Assembly: GCF_019236475.1 (NCBI RefSeq)
Contig: NZ_JAFAIX010000007.1
Location: 124,001 to 188,000 of the forward strand
Source of the DNA: Chitinophaga sp.
GTDB lineage: Bacteria > Bacteroidota > Bacteroidia > Chitinophagales > Chitinophagaceae
Direction of reading: 5' to 3'
DNA: 64,000 nt
The position numbers were made by a program, and so were the translations under genes. This document shows positions 45,632 through 52,794 of this stretch, piece by piece. Under the pieces are notes generated by a model. It was not told the origin of the DNA, made no database searches, and was given only the letters and a program-made list of their open reading frames with translations. Each line of letters starts with the position of its first letter. Position 1 is the first letter of the stretch.

Positions 45632-46678
45632 ATGAAACAGCTACTCATTTGTATGGGGGTATTATTTACCATTGCCTGTACTAAAACTTCCCAGGCTCCT
45701 CGTGGACTTACCAACGGGAATGCCAATGGTAAACCTGTGACAGAATCCCGGATTATCACCAGCTTTCCTAAAGGGCGCGTGGTGGCGTATTTCTTCAGAT
45801 CGGACCACGACTGGAATTCGCATCTGAGCAGTATTGACCTCACTAAAATCACAGATGTGAACATTGCATTCATCAATCCCAATGCAAACGGCAACTTCGC
45901 TAATGAAAACTGGACGGCCTTGGGTTCCCTGATTCAAACATTGCATAATCAGAGCAGGAGAGTTTATTTCTCTATTGGAGGGGGCAATCCGCCGGCATCA
46001 TTGGCTACTTATATAAGTGCTGCCAATCGTAGTACGCTGATCAGTAATATTGTATACTTCACTACCTATCTAGGATTTGACGGCATCGATATAGATTTGG
46101 AAAATGATCTGATTACCGCCGATACCGCCCGGTATGCAGGATTTATCAATGATCTAAAAGTTGCCATGACCGCGAATTATAAGGATGTAAATGTGGCGTT
46201 GGCCAAATGGGAAGCGGCGGATTACTTTATATCTTCTGCGACGTTGAATAAATTCAACCTGATTAATATTATGTCTTATGACTCTACTGGTCCTTGGAAT
46301 CCTGGTGCTCCTGGCCAGCATTCATCTTATACCCTTGCGGTGAATGATTTTCAGTTTTTCCTGAGTAGAGGGGTGCCTGCCGGAAAACTATTTATGGGCG
46401 TACCTTTTTATGGGTATGCATTTGGTTCCAGTTTGACGCAAACAGGTTACAGCTATAGTGATATAGTGACTACTTATCCAGGGGCAGAAAATCGGGATAC
46501 GGTCAATATTCCGGGAGGAGGTATCATCTATTATAATGGCATACCTACCATTCAAAGCAAGGTGGATTATGCCACTAGTCATGGTGCTGGCGGAATTAGT
46601 ATTTGGGAGATACAGCAGGATGTGGTCAGTACGGATAGTCGATCGTTGTTGACAACCATTTATAATAAGCTGCAATAG
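45632..46678 (+). CDS. Surface lipoprotein glycoside hydrolase family 18 (chitinase/endo-N-acetylglucosaminidase-like)
   Basis: 348 residues from the ATG at 45632. Signal ends FTIAC with the lipidation Cys. TIM-barrel GH18: VYFSIGGGNPPASL is the strand-3 SxGG motif, and FDGIDIDLEND holds DxxDxDxE with the catalytic acid Glu157 and Asp150, Asp153 and Asp155 before it. NIMSYDSTGPWNPG is the strand-6 Y-D motif, and GGISIWEIQQD the strand-8 Trp. It uses substrate-assisted cleavage beside an N-acetylglucosamine residue, so the locus probably handles chitin oligomers or the chitobiose core of N-glycans. The DIDLE form (Leu instead of the usual Trp of chitinases) leaves endo-N-acetylglucosaminidase open. 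Last gene of the locus. Confidence 0.93.
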   Translation: MKQLLICMGVLFTIACTKTSQAPRGLTNGNANGKPVTESRIITSFPKGRVVAYFFRSDHDWNSHLSSIDLTKITDVNIAFINPNANGNFANENWTALGSLIQTLHNQSRRVYFSIGGGNPPASLATYISAANRSTLISNIVYFTTYLGFDGIDIDLENDLITADTARYAGFINDLKVAMTANYKDVNVALAKWEAADYFISSATLNKFNLINIMSYDSTGPWNPGAPGQHSSYTLAVNDFQFFLSRGVPAGKLFMGVPFYGYAFGSSLTQTGYSYSDIVTTYPGAENRDTVNIPGGGIIYYNGIPTIQSKVDYATSHGAGGISIWEIQQDVVSTDSRSLLTTIYNKLQ

Positions 46679-46692
46679 TGTTGAAATATATT

Positions 46693-46729
46693 AAAACCGG
46701 TGACCAGTTGGGTCACCGGTTTTATTTTT
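46693..46729. terminator. Bidirectional terminator after the GH18 gene
   Basis: AAAACCGGTGACC and GGTCACCGGTTTT form a perfect 13-bp stem with a 5-base loop, followed by ATTTTTT. It separates the GH18 gene from the convergent dioxygenase gene. Confidence 0.9.
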
Positions 46730-46736
46730 TATGTTG

Positions 46737-47432
46737 TTACATGATTAATACCCTGTTGATGGTTCTGGAATAGCCAGTTTCTACAGAAGTGAGTCTTCTG
46801 CCATGGGCGAATTTCCAGTTATCCATAATGAGTAATGTACCAGGATTGAAAGGTACTTCGATGAGATTATCAATTACTAGTTGATCCCAGTGATTGAATG
46901 CTTCCCAGTCTTTCTCGATGGTGTCTGAACGTAATCTGTAGAATACGTCTCCGTTCAGATAGTTTACCAGCTTGCCTTTGAGGGTGCCGCTACTTCTGTT
47001 GGAAGGATGGAAGATATCCAAGTTACGATCTATTAGGCTTTGTTTTTCTGTTTCGCTGAGTTGTTCAAATGCGCCATGGATATCGGATACATGCATATGA
47101 TTGTTCTCAAATCCACTGGATTCACGGCAATACAGAATTAGGTATTTAGGAGGAATGCGCCAGTAGGATTTATCATTATGCAACGGAACGTTTTTAGAGC
47201 CAACACTGGAGCTGGTGTGAATGACAGTTATATGGTCATTCCCTCTGCCGATAGGAATTACTTCCCCGAAATAGTAGGCGATGGAAAGGAGCGTATCAGC
47301 GGAGATATCGCCGATATTAGCCACCGCATATCCTTGTTTCGCTAATGGCTCGGAAATGGCGTCGAGGATCTCTGCTTCATCCGCAGCAAAGGTAGACAGG
47401 TCCTTATTTAACGTCGTAGCTTGCATGATCAA
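46737..47432 (-). CDS. Fe(II)/2-oxoglutarate-dependent dioxygenase (TauD/TfdA or clavaminate-synthase-like)
   Basis: 231 residues (or 229 from the Met at 47426). Double-stranded beta-helix fold. The metal-binding HxD is in VPLHNDKSYW (His85, Asp87), the distal His in MDNWKFAHGRRL (His210), and the 2-oxoglutarate-binding Arg in YSRTINRVLI (Arg223 or Arg227). The FHPSNRSSGTLKG region is the family's substrate loop. The enzyme should hydroxylate or otherwise oxidise a small molecule, amino acid or peptide in the cytoplasm. Its start lies 23-29 bases inside the end of the upstream Fe-S gene, so the two are translationally coupled and likely act in one pathway. Confidence 0.9.
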   Translation of the reverse strand: MIMQATTLNKDLSTFAADEAEILDAISEPLAKQGYAVANIGDISADTLLSIAYYFGEVIPIGRGNDHITVIHTSSSVGSKNVPLHNDKSYWRIPPKYLILYCRESSGFENNHMHVSDIHGAFEQLSETEKQSLIDRNLDIFHPSNRSSGTLKGKLVNYLNGDVFYRLRSDTIEKDWEAFNHWDQLVIDNLIEVPFNPGTLLIMDNWKFAHGRRLTSVETGYSRTINRVLIM

Positions 47433-48402
47433 AAGTATTATTGTGAATCAAATTTTTTTCAATCAGGTCCTTATAAGTAGGAAGATTATTAAACTTAAAC
47501 TGAGCGCCTGCTTTCTGTACATCGCTATATCGGAGGAAATCGAAAGTATAATCTGCCGGCAGGAAAGTAGGAGGAGGGAGGATGAAATTCCCTACTTCTT
47601 CGTATAGGCGTCCGAACCAGGTTTGGTCTGCAAATTTAGGATGGTAGTGCCTTTCGGTTTCTGCACTATCCAAGCCGAGGTTATCATTGCTTAAGCGCAA
47701 GGGGTGTTCGGCGCCGATATAATCATCTTCCACAATTTTCTCAACAATCAGTTCCTGGTTGTTTCTGAGTATCTCATCTGCATATTTGAAAGACATGAGG
47801 TAGGGTACGGAAAGTCCGCCTTCCTGCCTATAAGCTTCTAATCCATCAAATCTTCGTTCTATCTCATGTTTGGTATCTATAGCGGAAATGGATACACGCA
47901 GTTCTGTTTTATTGGCCGCCAGTTTACGCATGACCTCTTCGGAAGGTTTGGTAAAGATCTTTGTGATGATCACCATGTGGATGTTGTATTCCATCAATAC
48001 ATCAGAGATGGGGCCCAATAATTCCCAGGATTTTTTGGAGAGGGAAACGTCTGAAACCCAACCCTGACGGAGCCAACGCTGATCGGGTGATAGCTGCTCA
48101 ATAGATTTCCTGAAGCTGGCTTCATCAAAGTTATTGATATGACGTGATCCAAAATTGTATCCTTTGTTGATCCAATATTCCGCTGCGGAACAATTGCCAT
48201 AGCAAATACTCTTAATGGGCAGACATCCAGAATAGATATCAGTCATCAAATACTCAAATGGAAGGCCTGCACTTTTCCCACATAGGATATCATATACGGG
48301 CATGGTAGACAAGTCCTTTTCATTGACCGATGTGAGTGAGGGCCTTTGGAAGGCAAGGGCTTTGCTATCGTCAAATTTCAACAAACGATTCATGTAATTC
48401 AT
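47404..48402 (-). CDS. Radical-SAM-like Fe-S protein with a non-canonical cysteine motif
   Basis: 332 residues. Its only four cysteines (41, 60, 67, 71) are clustered near the N-terminus: DILCGK, then the C-x6-C-x3-C block SGCLPIKSICYGNC. The rest reads like a radical SAM barrel: GWVSDVSLSKKSWELLGPI, IHMVIITKIFTKPSEEVM, and ELRVSISAIDTKHEIERRF followed by a Gly-rich turn (YRQEGGLSVPYLMSF), which resemble the strand/helix order of rSAM proteins that handle 'TKF'-type enzymes. The spacing differs from the usual C-x3-C-x2-C, so it may be a variant family. A conserved tail holds ADQTWFGRLYEEV and LPPPTFLPADY. It is coupled to a 2OG dioxygenase, suggesting a small biosynthetic or modification pathway. 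Not assigned to a named family. Confidence 0.65.
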   Translation of the reverse strand: MNYMNRLLKFDDSKALAFQRPSLTSVNEKDLSTMPVYDILCGKSAGLPFEYLMTDIYSGCLPIKSICYGNCSAAEYWINKGYNFGSRHINNFDEASFRKSIEQLSPDQRWLRQGWVSDVSLSKKSWELLGPISDVLMEYNIHMVIITKIFTKPSEEVMRKLAANKTELRVSISAIDTKHEIERRFDGLEAYRQEGGLSVPYLMSFKYADEILRNNQELIVEKIVEDDYIGAEHPLRLSNDNLGLDSAETERHYHPKFADQTWFGRLYEEVGNFILPPPTFLPADYTFDFLRYSDVQKAGAQFKFNNLPTYKDLIEKNLIHNNTFDHASYDVK

Positions 48403-48844
48403 TTTTGAAGATGAAGTAATACAGGTTTAATTATTGAGGGTCATTCTTAACTTGAAAAACGGGATTTTAAATTTTTGATAGAAAGATGAAATTCTTCCAG
48501 GTCACAACAATTTTCTCTACGGGTTAATTTTCGATAGTAGACCGAATGTAGTGAAAAAAGTAAACGGATGAAATTTTTTTTCTGTTAACGTTGTATTATT
48601 AAATAAAAGCACATTGATTTTTAAGGCAAACTGCAATTTTGTTGCAGTGTATATTTGGATGGTATGTCGTAGAATATAGTGTCAGTGGTGGTTTGGTGAG
48701 ACTCGTGTCTCCCGTAAAAAAAATAATAAAAAATTTATTCGCTTGAATGAAATCAAAGTTTTACATTTAAAATGTGATGATGGATTTATTTTTATCATCA
48801 TTATTTTATAAAATCATCCACCTGTTTTAAACCGGATTTAACCC
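48403..48844. other. 442-bp AT-rich divergent intergenic region
   Basis: It lies between the divergent radical-SAM-like and methyltransferase genes. It contains the palindrome ACATTTAAAATGT (48763-48775) and the repeat GAGACTCGTGTCTC (48698-48711), which includes one CGTGTCTC copy. A minus-strand 39-codon frame (48682-48801) gives no recognisable peptide. No gene is called. Confidence 0.5.
48698..48711. repeat. GAGACTCGTGTCTC inverted repeat (CGTGTCTC motif, copy 2)
   Basis: GAGAC and GTCTC face each other across TCGT. It sits within the regulatory region of two divergent genes, so a protein-binding site is plausible. It includes the 8-mer shared by four other intergenic sites. Confidence 0.45.
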
Positions 48845-49603
48845 ATGAACAACACCAAGAGGTTCAGTAACAGAGCAGAGAATTATGCCCGCTACAGGCC
48901 GGGATATCCTGCTGGAATTATTCCTTATCTTCAAAATAGTATCCAGTTAAATAGTAGTAAAATGGTAGCAGATATTGGTGCGGGCACCGGTATCTCCTCT
49001 GCATTATTTTTGAAAGAAGGAAATACCGTTTATGGTGTGGAGCCTAATGATGCCATGCGAGAGAAAGCGGAGTTGTTCTTGCAGCATTACCCTCATTTTC
49101 ATAGTGTTCGGGGTACCGCAGAAGCCACTCATCTACCCGATAGTAGTGTGGACCTTATCCTCGCAGGTCAGTCGTTTCACTGGTTTAATCAGGAGGCCAC
49201 AAAAGTGGAGTTTAAACGTATTGCTAAGCCGGATGCATATATTGTCATCATGTGGAATGTGCGGGAACTAAATACAGATTTTGCCAAAGCATATGAACAC
49301 CTCTTAGCTACCTATGGGAGGGACTATTCCGCAGACGGCCGAGATGTTGCCTCAGAGCATAAAACCACTTCTTTCTTTTATCCTTGTGCATTTGAGAAGG
49401 TAACATTCTCTAGAAAAGAAGAATTAAGCTATGAAGTATTAAAAGGCAGGTTGTTGTCGACCTCCTTTGTGCCAGCGGAAGACGAAGAGGATTGCATGCC
49501 TATGATGGCTACGCTGGATGATATTTTTGACCGTTATCAGGAAGATGGTAAGGTTAGCTTTGACTATACTACTACTTTATATATCGCTAGGGCACATTGT
49601 TAG
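48845..49603 (+). CDS. Class I SAM-dependent methyltransferase
   Basis: 252 residues. Opening RFSNRAENYARYRPGYPAG is typical of UbiE/methyltransferase-11 proteins ('F-x-x-x-A-x-x-Y-x-x-x-R-P-x-Y-P'). Motif I VADIGAGTGISSALFL, motif II VYGVEPNDAMREKAE, GTAEATHLPDSSVDLILAGQSFHW (motif III/IV), then FKRIAKPDAYIVIMWN. It transfers methyl from SAM to an unknown small molecule in the cytoplasm. Divergent from the radical-SAM-like gene and sharing its 442-bp control region, so a role in the same pathway is possible but not shown. Confidence 0.9.
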   Translation: MNNTKRFSNRAENYARYRPGYPAGIIPYLQNSIQLNSSKMVADIGAGTGISSALFLKEGNTVYGVEPNDAMREKAELFLQHYPHFHSVRGTAEATHLPDSSVDLILAGQSFHWFNQEATKVEFKRIAKPDAYIVIMWNVRELNTDFAKAYEHLLATYGRDYSADGRDVASEHKTTSFFYPCAFEKVTFSRKEELSYEVLKGRLLSTSFVPAEDEEDCMPMMATLDDIFDRYQEDGKVSFDYTTTLYIARAHC

Positions 49604-49712
49604 TTAGTGGTCCTTTTTAAATGCTATAACGGAGACGTATATAGGAGAAATTTTTCGGGATGGTTATCTCGGGGCATTCTGTATATTCGTATATCACAAA
49701 TGCCATCATTTT

Positions 49713-50138
49713 ATGAATCAAATAGCTCCGGAAATAGAAAAGAGAATACACGACAGCTTCGCCCGACAAAAACTCATGACCGCCTATGGCGCGAAAATCA
49801 GCACTATCGGTCACGGATATATTGAAATCAGTTTGGAACCGCAGGATTTTTTATTGCGGACTTCCGGTATTTTTCACGGAGGTGTATTGGCAGCCATGGC
49901 AGATACGGCGGCAGGATATGCTGCCGGAACGGTATATGTGAATGATGCGAGTTTCCTCACAGTAGAGTTTAAAATCAATTATTTAAATCAGGCTAAAGGC
50001 TCACAATTACTGACCAGGGCGAGATTGCTGAAAAGTGGTAGTACCCTTACAGTGGCGCAATCTGATCTATTTACGGTGGAGGAAGGTCGGGAACGGCAGG
50101 TGGCTACTGCAATTGTAACGCTTATGAAAGCAAAATAA
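49713..50138 (+). CDS. PaaI-type hotdog thioesterase
   Basis: 141 residues, single hotdog fold. RTSGIFHGGVLAAMADTAAGYAAG contains the H-G-G-x-x-x-x-x-x-D segment, with the catalytic Asp at the head of the central helix. VEFKINYLNQAKGSQLLTRARLLKSG and the final VTLM strand complete the PaaI/YbgC-like unit. It hydrolyses acyl-CoA thioesters, cytoplasmic, tetrameric in relatives. Its stop is 6 bp before the DinB start, so the two are one transcription unit. Confidence 0.9.
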   Translation: MNQIAPEIEKRIHDSFARQKLMTAYGAKISTIGHGYIEISLEPQDFLLRTSGIFHGGVLAAMADTAAGYAAGTVYVNDASFLTVEFKINYLNQAKGSQLLTRARLLKSGSTLTVAQSDLFTVEEGRERQVATAIVTLMKAK

Positions 50139-50144
50139 TTATTT

Positions 50145-50651
50145 ATGGAGATAACAACTGTAAGTTCTTTCCTGGATTACTTTGAGAAGATCAGGAAACG
50201 AACCGCAAAAGTCGTACAAGTAATACCACCGGATCAATTAGAATGGACGTATAAGCCTGGAAAATTTACTTTAGGCGATCAGGTAAGGCATATTGTAGCC
50301 ATTGAGCGATATATGTACGGCGAAACCGTGGCTGGTAGGCCCAGCGCTTACCAAGGCTGTGGCACTGATCTGGCAGATGGGTACAACAATGTACTGCATT
50401 ATTTCAATGAAATGCACCGCCAATCCATGGATATCTTCCGTCAATTAAAGGATGAAGATTTACAACGGGAATGTACTACTCCTGGAAATATCCAAATTAC
50501 CACATGGAAATGGTTGCGCGCCATGATAGAGCACGAAATACATCATCGCGGTCAGATATATCTTTACTTAAGTATACTGGGAGTGCCTACCCCGCCTATA
50601 TTCGGACTCACATCAGAAGAGGTGATTAGTAACAGTGTGAAAATTGGTTAA
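50145..50651 (+). CDS. DinB family protein, second copy
   Basis: 168 residues. Four-helix DinB fold with three His ligands: TLGDQVRHIVAIERYM (first), and the pair in MIEHEIHHRGQIYLYL near the C-terminus. LRAMIEHEIHHRGQ is the DinB signature. Metal-dependent, activity unknown; related superfamily members transfer thiols. The partner thioesterase 6 bp upstream may suggest thiol or CoA chemistry. Distinct from the copy at 19972, whose last His motif is HHGLHA. Confidence 0.88.
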   Translation: MEITTVSSFLDYFEKIRKRTAKVVQVIPPDQLEWTYKPGKFTLGDQVRHIVAIERYMYGETVAGRPSAYQGCGTDLADGYNNVLHYFNEMHRQSMDIFRQLKDEDLQRECTTPGNIQITTWKWLRAMIEHEIHHRGQIYLYLSILGVPTPPIFGLTSEEVISNSVKIG

Positions 50652-50855
50652 GTATACTTTTCAAGGTGTAAAATCATCTGGTACTTATGAATGCTTTTTG
50701 TAAATTCGGTTAGTTGACCTGATGAATTTGCACCATGTTTTCCCTCAGCCTGTATCTTGTGCCCATAGCATATTTAGAAAGGAAATAAACTGGTGCTACA
50801 ATAGTAGATGTTTACCACATGGTTATTATTATTTCACCATAAAACAAATACACCT

Positions 50856-51233
50856 ATGCGTAAAACCATTTTTATCCTGTTAGCATTTATAGGACTTTCT
50901 TTCAGCGCACATGCGCAAACGGCACTAGACTTGGCAGTTGATAATTACACGGGGGCCACATTGAGTAATATCAGTTTTACTTCTCAAGTGGAGATGAAAA
51001 CGTTTACAAATATTGCTCCGGGAGGTGGCGCCACTGGCGTTTTGCAACTGAACTTGACGGAGGATGTGACGATTACTTTTTTCTACAGTACGATGCCGAG
51101 AGGGGCGGTGGCCAAGGTTTATAACACAGATCTGAATATACCGGATGCTACTTTTAATGTACAGCCAGGACTGAATATATTTCAACTCCATGCGCCTATT
51201 TCAGGCGGTGCTATTAAGGTGGTTATCAACTAG
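50856..51233 (+). CDS. Small secreted beta-sheet protein of unknown function
   Basis: 125 residues from the ATG at 50856 (MRKTIFILLAFIGLSFSAHA, a clean signal peptide; the frame upstream is not conserved-looking). The mature chain of about 105 residues is beta-rich: TALDLAVDNYTGATLSNISF, then VEMKTFTNIAPGGGATGVLQ and YNTDLNIPDATFNVQPG. It resembles the small exported beta-sandwich proteins common in Bacteroidota; no name applies. Single gene, ended by a long hairpin. Confidence 0.7.
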   Translation: MRKTIFILLAFIGLSFSAHAQTALDLAVDNYTGATLSNISFTSQVEMKTFTNIAPGGGATGVLQLNLTEDVTITFFYSTMPRGAVAKVYNTDLNIPDATFNVQPGLNIFQLHAPISGGAIKVVIN

Positions 51234-51250
51234 TACCTACTTTCCTGCTT

Positions 51251-51280
51251 GTTGTACCTGCCCAGGCGGGCAGGGACAAC
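51251..51280. repeat. GC-rich hairpin GTTGTACCTGCCC/GGGCAGGGACAAC
   Basis: 13-bp arms with one A/G mismatch and a 4-base loop, just after the stop of the small secreted protein gene. The core CCTGCCC/GGGCAGG is shared with the hairpin at 18831-18855. Confidence 0.6.
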
Positions 51281-51290
51281 GAAAAAAAAC

Positions 51291-51334
51291 AAAAACCAAA
51301 AATGACGTTGCAGACGTCATTTTTGGTTTTTTTG
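51291..51334 (+). terminator. Long intrinsic terminator of the small secreted protein gene
   Basis: An 18-bp perfect stem whose left arm is 51291-51308 and right arm 51314-51331, with a 5-base loop, then T-runs. The last bases coincide with the -33 element of the next gene. Confidence 0.9.
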
Positions 51335-51360
51335 ATACAGCTTTTTTATAGTTAAATTTG
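51331..51360 (+). promoter_or_regulatory. Promoter of the isoprenylcysteine methyltransferase-like gene (TTTG-N18-TAAATTTG)
   Basis: TTTG at 51331-51334 and TAAATTTG at 51353-51360, 18 bases apart, 30 bp before the ATG at 51390. The -33 element is formed by the tail of the upstream terminator. Confidence 0.75.
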
Positions 51361-51389
51361 TAAAGGCGCATTTAATAGTCCGCCAAAGT

Positions 51390-52064
51390 ATGAAACCCAG
51401 CTTACCCTTATTTCTAAAGGTTTCCATGATGCTAACCAGTTTTTACCTGGTTCTACTCCTGGCATTATTTCTACCTGCCCAAACCTGGCATTATCATTAT
51501 GGATGGATGTATTTTATCACTTTCGTGTTGGGTACATCCATATTGACTTTCTATTTTTTGAAAGTCAATCCAGCGCTGATTGAGCGAAGAACGCAAGTCG
51601 AAAAGGAAGCAGCACAAATCCTGATACAGGCATTAAACGGCCTCTCGTTTATTGTCCTGTTGATACTCCCTGGATTGGATTTTAGGAACCATTGGTCGGT
51701 TGTGCCGGAGTGGATGGCCATTGCTGCGGATATACTCGTAGCAGTAGGTTTTATAATCGTGTTTATGGTGTTTAAACAGAACAGTTATCTGGCTAGTAAT
51801 ATCGGTACATCCCCAGGACAGACCGTAGTATCCGATGGACTATATGGCTTGGTACGTCATCCGATGTACAGTGGGGCTTACCTGATTATTCTTTTTACGC
51901 CATTTGCCCTCGGCTCTTACTGGGCTTTGATTCCAGCTTTTATCATCGCTATTTTAATTTATCTCCGCGCTAAAAACGAAGAAATGGTATTGAGCAGGGA
52001 TCTGGCAGGGTATGATGCGTATTTACAAAAAGTGCGGTATCGTTTTGTTCCATATATTTTTTAG
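51390..52064 (+). CDS. Isoprenylcysteine carboxyl methyltransferase (ICMT/PEMT)-like membrane protein
   Basis: 224 residues, five or six membrane helices. YGLVRHPMYSGAYLIIL is the conserved cofactor-contacting block of ICMT/PEMT-type methyltransferases (R-H-P-x-Y-x-G), with the following AKNEEMVLSRDLAGYDAYLQKVRYRFVPYIF tail reduced to its key feature E-E. It methylates a small lipid-like or carboxyl substrate with SAM at the inner membrane; bacteria of this kind lack prenylated proteins, so the true substrate is unknown. Confidence 0.85.
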   Translation: MKPSLPLFLKVSMMLTSFYLVLLLALFLPAQTWHYHYGWMYFITFVLGTSILTFYFLKVNPALIERRTQVEKEAAQILIQALNGLSFIVLLILPGLDFRNHWSVVPEWMAIAADILVAVGFIIVFMVFKQNSYLASNIGTSPGQTVVSDGLYGLVRHPMYSGAYLIILFTPFALGSYWALIPAFIIAILIYLRAKNEEMVLSRDLAGYDAYLQKVRYRFVPYIF

Positions 52065-52077
52065 GGAGACGACATCT

Positions 52078-52794
52078 TCACAAACCTGCCTTCAGTACTT
52101 TGAAAACAAACTCCTTATAACTATTGCCTATTGGCAGTTCTATTGGCCCAATTTCTACATCCTGGAGCGTAAATGCTGTTATCCTATCCAAGTTCACGAT
52201 AAATGAACGGTGGATGCGCAAAAAGCGTTTATCCTGGATTTCCGCTTCTATATCACTGATCTTGTATTTGGCTGTGAAAGTGGAACCATCTATGCGATGC
52301 AGGACTACATAATCTTTTACGCTTTCAATATAGCAGATATCGTTGGTGAGGATTTTATTGAATTTATGACCAGTTTTTAGGAAGATGTATCCTTCATGAG
52401 GCATAGTGCGCACGGTACTTCCCTGGGTTTCTTTGGGAGAGAAGCGCGAATAATAACGCTCCACCGATTTGAAGAAGCGTTCGAAAGTAATCGGCTTCAA
52501 AAGATAATCTACGATGTCCAGTTCATAACCTTCCAATGCGTACTCTCGGTAGGCAGTTGTGAATATGACTGCTGGTGGTTGGCGTAATGTTTTGAGGAAC
52601 TCGATGCCGGTGATCTGCGGCATTTTTATGTCCAGGAAAAGCAGGTCCACTTGTTTAGTGCGCAGCTCTTGCGCGGCCTGTAACGCATTGGCGCAGGTAC
52701 CTACCACTTCCAGTGTACTCAACTGTTGGATATGATTTTCTAATAAGGCGATGGCTAATGGTTCATCGTCCGCAATGAGGCATTTAATCTTCAC
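52078..52794 (-). CDS. LytTR-family response regulator
   Basis: 238 residues. Receiver: CLIADDEPLAIALLENHI, phospho-acceptor Asp in VDLLFLDIKMPQITG (about 56), TTAYREYALEGYELDIVDYLLKPI, whose parts TTAYREYA and YLLKPI hold the Thr and Lys. LytTR domain: FLKTGHKFNKILTNDICYIES, DKRFLRIHRSFIVNLDRI and GPIELPIGNSYKEF. Cytoplasmic transcription factor. Its start overlaps the kinase stop by 4 bp (ATGA-type), a sign of translational coupling. The likely target is the divergent TonB-dependent gene or a distant operon. Confidence 0.94.
   Translation of the reverse strand: MKIKCLIADDEPLAIALLENHIQQLSTLEVVGTCANALQAAQELRTKQVDLLFLDIKMPQITGIEFLKTLRQPPAVIFTTAYREYALEGYELDIVDYLLKPITFERFFKSVERYYSRFSPKETQGSTVRTMPHEGYIFLKTGHKFNKILTNDICYIESVKDYVVLHRIDGSTFTAKYKISDIEAEIQDKRFLRIHRSFIVNLDRITAFTLQDVEIGPIELPIGNSYKEFVFKVLKAGL

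Noticed and set aside
48682..48801. 39-codon minus-strand frame as a precursor peptide for the radical-SAM-like enzyme
   Set aside because: The product has no leader-core layout or glycine cleavage site, and the frame runs through the palindromic control region.
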